This document shows, piece by piece, positions 15,832-23,540 of a stretch of DNA of 36,507 nucleotides. The translations under genes and the position numbers were made by a program. Each line of letters opens with the position of its first letter. Position 1 is the first letter of the stretch. The notes below the pieces were generated by a model. The model searched no databases. It worked only from the letters and a program-made list of their open reading frames with translations, and was not told where the DNA came from. Source of the DNA: Candidatus Bathyarchaeota archaeon (GTDB taxonomy: Archaea > Thermoproteota > Bathyarchaeia > Bathyarchaeales > Bathyarchaeaceae); NCBI GenBank assembly GCA_020344435.1, contig CP070826.1:941569-978075 (forward strand). The letters are read 5' to 3'.

Positions 15832-16736
15832 CCTTTCTCCATAGCCCTCTGTATGGCTATCTCAAGCACTCTGTCTTCGGTCAGATTGTCTATCTTCAGA
15901 TAGTGTTGGGCTGCATCTGTTATCGCCTTCAAAGGGGTCAAACCGCAAAACTCCGAGCCTACTATCGGAACGTTGTATCTATCGGCTTCGATTCTGATTA
16001 GTTCAAAAACTCGGTGTAGAGGCGTCTTCTCGAAACTCGTTATACTCATGCCTATCTGAGTCATCTTCCTGTTTGTAATCTCCGCGGCCATGGCCTTCAC
16101 GTAGGCTAGTCCCCCCTTTTTTGCGTGCATTGCCTTGGCTATTTTCCTAGCTATCGTCATATCTGATGTTCCAAGGTTTACATTGAAGCCTACCATCACA
16201 TGGCGAGCGCCAGTTATGGTTGCACCGGCTGTTGGATGGGGGGAGACCGGGCCAAAGTCTGGTTTCCGTTCAGGCTTCTTCATCATATCCTCAAGCTTCT
16301 CATATTCGCCTCTTCTAACCCAGTCAAGATCGTTTCTTTCAGGTTTAGCGGAGGCCTCGCCATAGAGATATATGGGAACGCCACAATCTTCAGCCAGCGT
16401 CCTCCCAAACTCTCTGGCAAGCTGAACGCAGTCTTCTATTTTCACGTTTCTTATTGGGATGAAAGGTACGACGTCTACTGCTCCGATGCGTGGATGTTGC
16501 CCTCTGTGATTGTTCATGTCTATGAGCTTGATGGCTTTCTTGGCAGCGTTAAGGGTTGCCAAGAGAACGGAGTCTCTGTTCCCGACATATGAGACGACGA
16601 GCCTGTTGTAGTAGTCGTCATAGGTGTGGTCAAGCATGTGTGTTCTCTCAATTCCCTCCACTTCATCCAAGATTTCCTTCACTATTCTGGAGTCTGATGT
16701 GCTGAAATTCGGAATACATTCTATTATCTCTTCCAA
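15828..16736 (-). CDS. ftcD: Glutamate formimidoyltransferase (FTCD N-domain only)
   Basis: Transfers the formimino group from N-formimino-L-glutamate to a reduced folate, releasing glutamate; it is the last step of this form of histidine degradation. The family start ECIPNFST (6-13) and HPRIGAVDVVPFIP (81-94) with the catalytic His are present, as are VGFNVNLGT and the C-terminal GSEFCGLTP. The protein has 302 residues and no cyclodeaminase domain. Which pterin is used (tetrahydrofolate or tetrahydromethanopterin) cannot be told from the sequence. It starts at TTG 16736, about 7 nt after GGAGGAG, and heads the cluster with hutI, which it overlaps by 4 nt. Confidence 0.93.
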   Translation of the reverse strand: MEEIIECIPNFSTSDSRIVKEILDEVEGIERTHMLDHTYDDYYNRLVVSYVGNRDSVLLATLNAAKKAIKLIDMNNHRGQHPRIGAVDVVPFIPIRNVKIEDCVQLAREFGRTLAEDCGVPIYLYGEASAKPERNDLDWVRRGEYEKLEDMMKKPERKPDFGPVSPHPTAGATITGARHVMVGFNVNLGTSDMTIARKIAKAMHAKKGGLAYVKAMAAEITNRKMTQIGMSITSFEKTPLHRVFELIRIEADRYNVPIVGSEFCGLTPLKAITDAAQHYLKIDNLTEDRVLEIAIQRAMEKG

Positions 16737-16950
16737 CGGATAGCTCCTCCATCATCGCGACTGAAGATCTCTATGTTTTCACGTATCAACGAAAAGTGGG
16801 TAATAAGTTTTCAGACCACGCTTCTGACTTGGTGTGGCTGGAGTGTGAAGGATGAAGAAGCCTCTGACGTAGGAAGATGCAAGCATCCTGTGATGGTTAA
16901 GACTATTCGTCTTTTAGTGACTTCTGCATTCTTAGAATTCTTAAGAAGCG

Positions 16951-16958
16951 TTATATTT
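16951..16958 (+). promoter_or_regulatory. TATA-like box for the phosphoribosyltransferase-cgi121 operon
   Basis: TTATATTT predicts a transcript start near 16980. Because the longest reading frame would begin at TTG 16957, inside this box, the box argues for ATG 17026 as the real start of the first gene. Confidence 0.5.
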
Positions 16959-17025
16959 GTGTAGACGCAAAACCAAATCAGAGCCGCCGATTTCAATCAG
17001 GATTGAAACCGTTCGTGATCCATCA

Positions 17026-17625
17026 ATGGTTGAGAGCCTAGAACTTGAAATCCCTACGTGGGATAAAATCTACGATTTTCTCCTGAGTCTCGCTGAAAAG
17101 ATTCGAGAGGATGTCTTCAAACCAGGCGTGATTGTCGGGGTTTCCCGTGGCGGCTGGCCCCCAGCTAGAGTCATGTCCGATCTGCTGGAAAATCCTGAGA
17201 TTGCTAACGTAAAGGCGCAGTTCTACATAGGAGTCGCCAAGACAAAAGGTGAACCCGTTATAACCCAGCCCGTTTCAGTGTCGGTTGACGATAAAGAAGT
17301 GCTTCTCGTGGATGACGTCGCCGACACAGGAAAGAGCCTTCGATTGGTGAAATCACACTTGATGAGGAAAGGCGCGACTGAAGTTAAGATTGCAACCATC
17401 TATTATAAGCCTTGGAGCGTCATCATTCCAGATTACTATGAGAAGAAGACAAGCTCATGGGTCATCTTTCCTTGGGAAAGGAAGGAAGCTGTCAGAAACA
17501 TAATCAAACGTTATCAGAATGAGGGAAAGACCGTCGAGGAGGCAAAGGACAAACTGTTGAGGTCTGGGTTCGACTCTGAGCTTGCTGAGAGATTTATCTT
17601 GGAGATTGTTGAGGGGGAGACTTGA
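17026..17625 (+). CDS. Phosphoribosyltransferase (COG2236, hypoxanthine/xanthine PRTase-like)
   Basis: A type I PRTase fold protein. The PRPP-binding signature is VLLVDDVADTGKSL (92-105 from ATG 17026); GVSRGGWPPARVMSDLL is the other conserved block of the archaeal COG2236 group. These enzymes are annotated as purine salvage phosphoribosyltransferases, but the base is not decided by sequence. A C-terminal helical tail (GKTVEEAKDKLLRSGFDSELAERF) resembles a UBA-like three-helix module. The ATG at 17026 gives the usual MVExLELxxPTW start. Its end overlaps cgi121 by 4 nt (TTGA), so the two are cotranslated. Confidence 0.88.
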   Translation: MVESLELEIPTWDKIYDFLLSLAEKIREDVFKPGVIVGVSRGGWPPARVMSDLLENPEIANVKAQFYIGVAKTKGEPVITQPVSVSVDDKEVLLVDDVADTGKSLRLVKSHLMRKGATEVKIATIYYKPWSVIIPDYYEKKTSSWVIFPWERKEAVRNIIKRYQNEGKTVEEAKDKLLRSGFDSELAERFILEIVEGET

Positions 17626-18188
17626 TCAGGAAGCTGGAAGAGTTTGGCACGTACATTGCAATGGCGGGCTTCAAAGACGTCCAAATCAGAGACGTCAAGG
17701 ACTTTCTCAATCTCGTTAGGAAGAATACCGCAGACGTAGAGATTCAGGTTTTTAACGCGAACCTAATAGCAGGTTGGAAGCATCTATACTTCGCCACCCT
17801 AAACGCCCTCACCGCATTTAAGAGTAAGTTAAACATTTCCAAAAGTCTAGCCATGGAAGCCCTTCTATATGCCTCCGCTCAGGGCCAAATCGACAAAGCA
17901 ATAGACCTACTAGGATCGAAGTCCGACTCTCCATACGTGGCAGTTCTTGTCATTGCGAAAGAATTGAAGGCAGCCGATTCAGCTTTAGAAACCATTTCGA
18001 AACTGATTTCTGGAGACCGTGACGACTGCATTCTTGAGTTGACAGATGAGAAAATCGAAGGTATCAAGGAACTGTTCGACATCTCCAATCTTGAACTGGA
18101 GTCCCAACTAGCGCTCAGAGGACTTGAAAAGAAAGCGCTGGTTGACTTAGTGATTGAACACGTGGCTCTCCTAGCGACTCAGCGGTGA
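17622..18188 (+). CDS. cgi121: KEOPS complex subunit Cgi121
   Basis: Cgi121 binds Bud32 and the tRNA 3' end within KEOPS, the t6A-forming complex. The family blocks are VQVFNANLIAGWKHL (seen as IQVFNANLIAGWKHL), the nearby FATLNALTAF, LAMEALLYASAQGQIDKAI, and the late DDCILELTDEKI. At 188 residues it is slightly longer than many archaeal homologues because of a C-terminal helix region. The TTG start (17622) overlaps the stop of the phosphoribosyltransferase gene. Its last codons overlap the end of tan1 on the other strand by about 10 bp. kae1 and bud32 are 16 kb away in the same window; Pcc1 was not found. Confidence 0.88.
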   Translation: MIRKLEEFGTYIAMAGFKDVQIRDVKDFLNLVRKNTADVEIQVFNANLIAGWKHLYFATLNALTAFKSKLNISKSLAMEALLYASAQGQIDKAIDLLGSKSDSPYVAVLVIAKELKAADSALETISKLISGDRDDCILELTDEKIEGIKELFDISNLELESQLALRGLEKKALVDLVIEHVALLATQR

Positions 18189-18709
18189 TCAACTCTCTCC
18201 TTCATGACAGACATGACATCTCTAGGTTCTAAGATTGACAATCCGGTCAATCTTCCAACGACTTCTACAAGAATAATTTTGCTGGGATTCTCCAAATCCA
18301 CTTTTCTCTCAACGTTTGCAGCGGCAGCTTCAACGATTTCTTTCGAAGAAAGCTCCGTAAACCTTTTCTCAACTGTTACCCGGAATGTCTCATCCTCTTC
18401 TATTTCGGAAGCGAGCTTTGTGGCTACTCTCTCGATCTCTCCTAACTCTGTACGCACGACTCTCTGGATTGGAGTAACTCTGAGTGTATGTCGGAATTCC
18501 CCTGGCCGTTTCTCCAATATATCTCGAAGCTTTTCGATTACCTGAACAGGGTTGAGGGCGGTCTTGGCCACTATTAGACCTGACACACCTGTCTTTTCCA
18601 CCTGGACCATCGCATCTCCTATCTCTCTCAATAGATACCAGATCTCAGAGCACAAATCCTCCTCATTTCCACGCGAAGTCGTGACGACTAGGTTGAAATC
18701 TCTCAGCAA
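18179..18709 (-). CDS. tan1: THUMP domain protein Tan1-like (tRNA acetylation partner)
   Basis: The protein is a THUMP-domain RNA-binding protein related to yeast Tan1, which helps form N4-acetylcytidine in tRNA. Recognisable parts are LRDFNLVVTTSRGNEED at the N-terminus, the THUMP core with FRHTLRVTPIQRVV and FRVTVEKRFTELSS, and the C-terminal VDLENPSKIILVEVVG. The TTG at 18709 is preferred: GAGG lies 9 nt upstream and the protein then begins MLRDFNLVVTTSRG, as in homologues; an ATG at 18763 would add 18 residues and overlap sua5. Read as an operon with sua5, it joins two tRNA-modification activities. It ends overlapping cgi121. Confidence 0.85.
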   Translation of the reverse strand: MLRDFNLVVTTSRGNEEDLCSEIWYLLREIGDAMVQVEKTGVSGLIVAKTALNPVQVIEKLRDILEKRPGEFRHTLRVTPIQRVVRTELGEIERVATKLASEIEEDETFRVTVEKRFTELSSKEIVEAAAANVERKVDLENPSKIILVEVVGRLTGLSILEPRDVMSVMKERVDHR

Positions 18710-18741
18710 TCCCGTTTGCCTCAGGAGCCATATCATAATAG

Positions 18742-19359
18742 CTATTGAAGAGTATGCATACATGCCAAAATATCCTTGAAGGCTATACCTCCTCGTCGTA
18801 AGACCCTTGGTTTCTCCTTGGTCAAGTCAACTACTGTCGATGGCTGTCCCAGTGGCGCTGGTCCTCCATCTAGAATTGCGTCCACCTCTTCTCCTAGCTG
18901 TTCTAGAGCCTCGCTGGCGGTACTGGCTGGTCTGCATCCCGTTTTGTTGGCACTAGTCCCTACCAGAAGGCCCTCTGATCCACGGATCAGCTGAGCCGCA
19001 ACATCATTCTCTGGTATCCTCACACCAACTGAATCCAAATTGCAGGTGACAAGGCCTGGTAGGGCTGGGGTCTTTGGTACTATAATTGTGAGGGGTCCTG
19101 GCCAGAACTCTGCAGCAAGTCTTCGAACCACATCTGACAGCCGAGCTATCTTCTCTATGTCAGTAACAGAACATAAAAGAATAGGTAGCGGCTTCTTTCT
19201 TCCACCCTTGGCGGCAAAAACGCGGTTCACAGCATTCGCGTCCAGAGGATTGCAGCCCAACCCATAAACGGTGTCTGTAGGATACACAACTAAACCCCCA
19301 TTTTTCACTATCCTCGAGGCTACCCGAATGTTTTCTGACGTCGCCTTTAGGAAACGCAT
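18742..19359 (-). CDS. sua5: Threonylcarbamoyl-AMP synthase (Sua5/YrdC/TsaC family)
   Basis: Makes threonylcarbamoyl-AMP from threonine, bicarbonate and ATP, the substrate for Kae1. The YrdC fold is shown by GGLVVYPTDTVYGLGCNP, AAKGGRKKPLPILL, FWPGPLTIIVP, SVGVRIPEN and GTSANKTG. At about 205 residues it is the single-domain form, without the extra C-terminal domain of many archaeal Sua5 proteins. The ATG at 19359 is chosen because it starts MRFLKATSENIRVA right before the fold; the frame extends 83 codons further upstream but that part is unlike the family and crosses the promoter. It is divergent from the asparaginase gene. Confidence 0.92.
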   Translation of the reverse strand: MRFLKATSENIRVASRIVKNGGLVVYPTDTVYGLGCNPLDANAVNRVFAAKGGRKKPLPILLCSVTDIEKIARLSDVVRRLAAEFWPGPLTIIVPKTPALPGLVTCNLDSVGVRIPENDVAAQLIRGSEGLLVGTSANKTGCRPASTASEALEQLGEEVDAILDGGPAPLGQPSTVVDLTKEKPRVLRRGGIAFKDILACMHTLQ

Positions 19360-19397
19360 ACTTCTCTCTCTTCTATGCACGCATGTGGAGTGAGTGA

Positions 19398-19407
19398 ATA
19401 TTAATAT
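19398..19407 (-). promoter_or_regulatory. TATA-like palindrome ATATTAATAT for sua5-tan1
   Basis: The box is 39-48 nt upstream of the sua5 ATG and predicts transcription from about 19378, leaving a leader of about 20 nt rich in purines (AGAGAGAAG). Confidence 0.45.
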
Positions 19408-19506
19408 CCTTTCACTATTCCAAGACGAGGCATTCTGTCTACCAACTAGATAGTGTTCAGCTCTGGATTCTCTTCCAGTTTCCTTCCTAAGACGCCTCAG
19501 CATAGA

Positions 19507-19515
19507 CTTTAAATG
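19507..19515 (+). promoter_or_regulatory. TATA-like box for the isoaspartyl peptidase gene
   Basis: CTTTAAATG lies 46-54 nt ahead of ATG 19561 and predicts transcription from about 19537. It overlaps the ATG at 19513 of the longest frame, which argues against that start. Confidence 0.45.
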
Positions 19516-19560
19516 CCCATTCAGAACTGTAATCCTCTCAATTTGACTACAGGTGTGATC

Positions 19561-20520
19561 ATGCAGAAACCGGTGATAGTTGTCCACGGTGGCGCTGGTA
19601 CGTGGCAACCAGAAAGGAAGAGTGCCGGACTCGCAGGCGTGAAAGAGGCTGCCGCAGCCGGATTTGATGTCCTAAGAGCTGGAGGCAGCGCTCTCGACGC
19701 AGTCGAGTCAGCCGTTGTAACGATGGAAAACAACGAAATCTTCAACGCGGGACACGGATCAACGTTAACAATTGACAAGCGCATAGAGATGGAGGCGTCT
19801 ATAATGGATGGAAAGACTCTCAACGCCGGAGCCGTCGGACTCCTAAGGAACATCAAGAATCCGACTCGCTTGGCAAGAATTATCATGGAGAAAACCGATC
19901 ACGTATTCATTATAGGAGAAGGCGCCGAGAAACTCGCTGGACTCTTCAAACTAGAAATAGCCAGCCCATTCACCGAACTGAGGAGGCGATATTGGGCGGA
20001 AACCATGGAAAAACTAATGCGGGGAGACCATGATTACCTACCCAAACTACACAAGTTGGCAGCTTCCAACCCCCAACTCTTCGACCTAGGGACTGTTGGA
20101 GCAGCAGCTTTGGACAAAGATGAAAACCTTGCAGCCGCAACATCAACTGGAGGGTTCTCCCTGAAGTTTCCAGGAAGAATCGGAGACTCTCCCCTGATTG
20201 GATGCGGCACATACGCAGACAATGAGGCTGGAGCCTCCTCGACAACTGGGATAGGCGAGATCGCGGTGAAACTCGTCTTGGCCAAGAACGCATGCGATTC
20301 TATGCGGAATGGAGAAACCGCCCAGGAAGCTGCAGAAAGCTCGATAAGACTTGTGAATCGCAGGATGAGTGGAGGATCCATGGGTTTAATCACGCTAGAC
20401 GTGGCAGGTAGAATCGGTGCAGCTCACAACTCTCGGAATCTCTGCTGGGCATACATGACCCCGAAAACTCGTCACCCAAAGACCGCCTTGACGGCGAGAA
20501 TCGTGGAAGAAACAACTTAG
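19561..20520 (+). CDS. Isoaspartyl peptidase/L-asparaginase (plant-type, Ntn hydrolase)
   Basis: A 319-residue Ntn hydrolase of the type 2 (plant-type) asparaginase family. It hydrolyses asparagine or beta-aspartyl (isoaspartyl) dipeptides. It should cleave itself in front of Thr178 in LFDLGTVGAAALD. Other blocks are VVHGGAGTW at the N-terminus, FNAGHGSTLT, EMEASIMDG, and the substrate-binding region SPLIGCGTYAD with AGASSTTGIGE. The start at ATG 19561 is chosen over 19513 because AGGTG lies just ahead and the protein then begins directly with the conserved strand. It is a single gene, divergent from sua5. Confidence 0.93.
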   Translation: MQKPVIVVHGGAGTWQPERKSAGLAGVKEAAAAGFDVLRAGGSALDAVESAVVTMENNEIFNAGHGSTLTIDKRIEMEASIMDGKTLNAGAVGLLRNIKNPTRLARIIMEKTDHVFIIGEGAEKLAGLFKLEIASPFTELRRRYWAETMEKLMRGDHDYLPKLHKLAASNPQLFDLGTVGAAALDKDENLAAATSTGGFSLKFPGRIGDSPLIGCGTYADNEAGASSTTGIGEIAVKLVLAKNACDSMRNGETAQEAAESSIRLVNRRMSGGSMGLITLDVAGRIGAAHNSRNLCWAYMTPKTRHPKTALTARIVEETT

Positions 20521-20566
20521 GAATCACTTGCTTCCTCAACTGTTCTTGGATAATTTGATATAGAAA

Positions 20567-20577
20567 CCCTTAAAAAG
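20567..20577 (+). promoter_or_regulatory. TATA-like box before the acidic microprotein
   Basis: CCCTTAAAAAG predicts transcription from about 20598, giving a leader of about 40 nt that ends with the perfect Shine-Dalgarno at 20627. Confidence 0.45.
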
Positions 20578-20626
20578 AGACCATATGTTTTGACTAAACT
20601 CAATCGAACCGCAAAATAACAACAAA

Positions 20627-20634
20627 GGAGGTGA
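20627..20634 (+). promoter_or_regulatory. Full-length Shine-Dalgarno GGAGGTGA
   Basis: This is the longest match to the 16S rRNA 3' end seen in the window, with 6 nt to GTG 20641. It is the main reason to think the acidic ORF that follows is translated. Confidence 0.6.
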
Positions 20635-20640
20635 AAATCT

Positions 20641-20727
20641 GTGGAGGATGAGGTGGAGGAAGAGGAGGAGGAATGGAAGGAAGAAGAGTTGGAAGAGGAG
20701 GAGGAATGGGAGGAAGAAGAATGGTAG
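20641..20727 (+). CDS. Ultra-acidic 28-residue microprotein
   Basis: GTG 20641 opens a 28-codon frame ending at TAG 20725. Twenty of the 28 residues are Glu and one is Asp, with Trp at 12, 23 and 28 and single Lys, Leu and Val. The pattern is runs of 4-6 Glu closed by Trp. It is preceded by a perfect Shine-Dalgarno and a TATA-like box, and followed by T-rich termination signals, so it looks like a complete transcription unit of its own. I recognise no family. A polyanionic peptide could mimic nucleic acid or bind metals or basic proteins, but that is only inference. The alternative is a purine-rich simple-sequence tract with a chance frame. Confidence 0.5.
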   Translation: MEDEVEEEEEEWKEEELEEEEEWEEEEW

Positions 20728-20744
20728 CCCCTTCGTGAAGCGCC

Positions 20745-20766
20745 TTTTTTCATCGTTTCCTTTTTT
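20745..20766 (+). terminator. Paired T-tract terminator after the microprotein
   Basis: Two runs of six T (20745-20750 and 20761-20766) follow a small inverted sequence CTTCGTGAAG. Archaeal transcription often ends at such T-tracts without a strong hairpin. Confidence 0.5.
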
Positions 20767-20770
20767 AGAG

Positions 20771-20785
20771 TTAGTTCTGAACTAA
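20771..20785. repeat. Perfect 15-bp palindrome TTAGTTC-T-GAACTAA upstream of ABCE1
   Basis: Seven-base arms around one central base lie between the T-tracts and the TATA-like region of the ABCE1 gene (ATCAATAAAT near 20808). This is a good position for a dimeric regulator, though no regulator can be named. Confidence 0.45.
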
Positions 20786-20844
20786 TAAGGACTAAAGTTT
20801 ACTATCTATCAATAAATTCCACAATCAAAGTGAACTGAAGAGAC

Positions 20845-22653
20845 ATGGTTCGAGTAGCTGTTCTTGATGAAGACCGATGCAAGCCCAAACATTGCGATAG
20901 GGCATGCTATCGCTTTTGTCCTAAGGTAAGGAGCAATATCGAGGCAATCCGATTTGAGAATAATAGACCACTTGTTGTTGAGGCCCTCTGTGTAGGCTGT
21001 GGCATCTGCATCAGAAAGTGCCCATTCGATGCCTTGTCAATTGTCAACCTCCCAGATGAACTTGAGAAGGAGTGCAGCCACAGATTTGGTCCAAACACCT
21101 TCAAACTCTTCCGTCTGCCTATACCCTCATCGGGTGTGGTGCTAGGTCTTCTTGGTCAGAACGGCATTGGAAAAACTACTGCTCTGAAAATTCTTTCAGG
21201 AGAAATCAAACTAAATCTGGGAAATCATGAAGAACCTCCAGAATGGTCAGCAATCATCCAAAACTTCCGAGGTTCAACTCTTCAGGAATACTTCCAAAGA
21301 TTAGGCGCCAACGAATTCAGAGTCGTACACAAACCCCAGTACGTAGATAAGATTCCACGTGTTGTTTCAGGGGAGGTTGGAGCTCTTCTAGAGAACGTAG
21401 ATGAACGGGGTACGTTAGCTCTTCTTGCAGAACAGCTCCAGCTTAAGACAGTCTGGGACAGGACTCTGGATGTTTTGAGCGGAGGTGAGCTACAGAGGGT
21501 CTCAATCGCTGCCACGATATGCCGCGAGGCGGATGTCTATCTGTTCGACGAGCCTTCCAGCTACCTAGATGTGAAGCAGCGTCTCCAGGCGGCAAGAGCG
21601 ATACGGGATCTGAATAAAGATGAGAAGACAGTCATCGTAGCAGAGCATGATCTGGCAATCCTGGACTATCTCTCTGACAGAATCTGCGTCTTCTATGGAA
21701 GTCCGCGAGTTTATGGTGTTGTATCCACTGTTCAGGGCGTGAGGGTTGGAATCAATGTTTACCTGCAAGGATTCATCTCCGATGAAAATGTCCGTTTCAG
21801 AGAGGCTCCAATAGTCTTCCACGTAAAGCCCCCCACGATAGGCTATGAAGCTGGAGAAACATTGCTGAGGTGGGACGGAATGAAGAAGTCGTTTGAGGAA
21901 TTCGAACTTTCCGTCGTGCCCGGAGACGCAAGGAAGGGTGAGGTTATCGGAATATTAGGGCCCAACGGCATCGGGAAAACAACCTTTGTCAGAATGCTTG
22001 CTGGAAACGAGAGACCCGATGGCAGGCGTGTGGCCCAATCTGAGTTGGCTGTGAGCTATAAACCCCAGTATATCTCGGCGAAGTACATGGGAACAGTTGG
22101 AGATCTGCTGAGAAACGTTGCAGAAGAGGACTTCACCACAAGTTGGTATGGAAGTGAGATTATCCAACCCCTAAATCTGCACCTGATCTTAGACCGTAAC
22201 ATAGCCGAGCTCAGTGGCGGAGAACTTCAGAAGGTCGCCATCGCCGCCTGCCTATCTAAGAAAGCCCAGCTTTATCTTCTGGACGAGCCGAGCGCTTATC
22301 TGGACGTAGAAGAGCGCCTAACCATGGCTCACACAATCAGACGGGTCGTTGAAAGTCGGAATGTCATAGCCTTCGTGGTCGAGCACGATGTCGTGGCGCA
22401 GGATTTCATCGCAGACCGACTCATGATATTTACGGGGGAGCCAGGACTCTTCGGCGTAGCCAATCCGCCAACTAATCTACGCAGAGGTATGAATACCTTT
22501 CTAAAGGACATGAAGATAACCTTTAGGAGAGACACTGTCACAAAAAGACCGAGAGTGAACAAGGAAGATTCAAAGCTCGACAGACATCAAAAAAAGATAG
22601 GGGAATACTACTACATACCTCTCCCGGGAAAAGAGGCACCAACCACAGCCTGA
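20845..22653 (+). CDS. rli: ABCE1/Rli ribosome recycling ATPase
   Basis: ABCE1 splits ribosomes after termination. The N-terminal Fe-S domain has two four-Cys sets (Cys12, 17, 21, 25 and Cys49, 52, 55, 59) for two [4Fe-4S] clusters. Two ABC domains follow: Walker A GQNGIGKTT, signature LSGGELQRVSI and DEPSSYLD in the first; GPNGIGKTT, LSGGELQKVAI and DEPSAYLD in the second, with conserved AEHD and VEHD switch His. At 602 residues it is full length. The ATG at 20845 lies about 30 nt from a TATA-like box and has only a weak Shine-Dalgarno. It is separated from the acidic ORF by T-tracts and a palindrome. Confidence 0.97.
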   Translation: MVRVAVLDEDRCKPKHCDRACYRFCPKVRSNIEAIRFENNRPLVVEALCVGCGICIRKCPFDALSIVNLPDELEKECSHRFGPNTFKLFRLPIPSSGVVLGLLGQNGIGKTTALKILSGEIKLNLGNHEEPPEWSAIIQNFRGSTLQEYFQRLGANEFRVVHKPQYVDKIPRVVSGEVGALLENVDERGTLALLAEQLQLKTVWDRTLDVLSGGELQRVSIAATICREADVYLFDEPSSYLDVKQRLQAARAIRDLNKDEKTVIVAEHDLAILDYLSDRICVFYGSPRVYGVVSTVQGVRVGINVYLQGFISDENVRFREAPIVFHVKPPTIGYEAGETLLRWDGMKKSFEEFELSVVPGDARKGEVIGILGPNGIGKTTFVRMLAGNERPDGRRVAQSELAVSYKPQYISAKYMGTVGDLLRNVAEEDFTTSWYGSEIIQPLNLHLILDRNIAELSGGELQKVAIAACLSKKAQLYLLDEPSAYLDVEERLTMAHTIRRVVESRNVIAFVVEHDVVAQDFIADRLMIFTGEPGLFGVANPPTNLRRGMNTFLKDMKITFRRDTVTKRPRVNKEDSKLDRHQKKIGEYYYIPLPGKEAPTTA

Positions 22654-22767
22654 ACCAGAAACAACTACATAGCTAAAGTCTCAAGTCAAACGTGACGCGC
22701 TGAGTTCTACGCTCTGTTGAATATCACTCTCCAAAATTGTTTTTAACCGCTCGGGACAGCTATACCC

Positions 22768-23460
22768 GTGATTGCCTTGACAAAGCTGCGCACCCCTCTA
22801 GTTCTCGTAAATTTCAAAACCTACCAAGAAGCCACAGGAAAGAAAGCCCTCAAACTCGCTGAGACTGCGGAGAAAGTGAGCATTGAAACCGAGGTCTGCA
22901 TTGGTCTAGCCCCACAACTAGTAGACCTCGAGCCAATTGCCCGTCTCGTAGCCCTTCCAATCTTTGCGCAACACATTGACCCAATCAGCCCAGGAAGTCA
23001 CACAGGTCATGTACTGCCCGAATCCGTGAAAGAGGCTGGTGCCAAGGGAACTCTGATCAATCATTCAGAGAGACGCTTGAAACTTGGTGATATCGACGCG
23101 ACAATCAGAAAGACGCGCGAAACTGATTTAGTCTCGGTTGTCTGTGCCAACAACCAAGAAGTCAGCGCTACCATAGCCGCACTCAAGCCGGATATGCTGG
23201 CTGTGGAGCCACCTGAGTTGATTGGAACTGGAATTCCGGTATCTAGGGCAAAACCTGAAGTTGTGTCCGGAACAGTTGAGCTTGTGAAAAAAATAAACTC
23301 TAATGTTATTGTTCTTTGTGGAGCCGGCATAGCTCGAGGAAAGGATGTGACTGCTGCATTGAGACTTGGCACTGAAGGAGTCTTGGTTGCGAGCGGGATT
23401 GTGAAGGCAAAGGATCCTTCTGGAGTCTTGTTGGAGTTCGCTGAAGCCATAACTAAATAG
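22768..23460 (+). CDS. tpiA: Triosephosphate isomerase, archaeal type
   Basis: Interconverts dihydroxyacetone phosphate and glyceraldehyde 3-phosphate. Catalytic residues can be placed: Asn15 and Lys17 in LVNFKTY, His99 in INHSERR, and Glu147 in AVEPPELIGTG; the phosphate loop is CGAGIARGKD with GVLVASGIVKA. The short length (230) is typical of archaeal enzymes, which lack some helices of the bacterial form. It starts at GTG 22768 after a T-rich promoter-like stretch without a clear Shine-Dalgarno. Confidence 0.96.
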   Translation: MIALTKLRTPLVLVNFKTYQEATGKKALKLAETAEKVSIETEVCIGLAPQLVDLEPIARLVALPIFAQHIDPISPGSHTGHVLPESVKEAGAKGTLINHSERRLKLGDIDATIRKTRETDLVSVVCANNQEVSATIAALKPDMLAVEPPELIGTGIPVSRAKPEVVSGTVELVKKINSNVIVLCGAGIARGKDVTAALRLGTEGVLVASGIVKAKDPSGVLLEFAEAITK

Positions 23461-23540
23461 TTGGCTACTCACATACATGCGCAACTATGACTCATTACTA
23501 GTGTTCGCGAGGCTGTAACCAAGGCGCCAGGGACTGTTGA

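Noticed and set aside
10146..19385. Shared 12-mer TATGCACGCATG at 10146 and 19374, both in promoter regions
   Set aside because: Dozens of 12-mer pairs are expected by chance in a window of this length, and only two copies were noticed.
20517..20753. Minus-strand frame rich in serine (runs of Ser opposite the Glu codons)
   Set aside because: It is the complement of the purine-rich acidic ORF; it has no Shine-Dalgarno and the Ser runs follow from GAG/GAA codons on the other strand.
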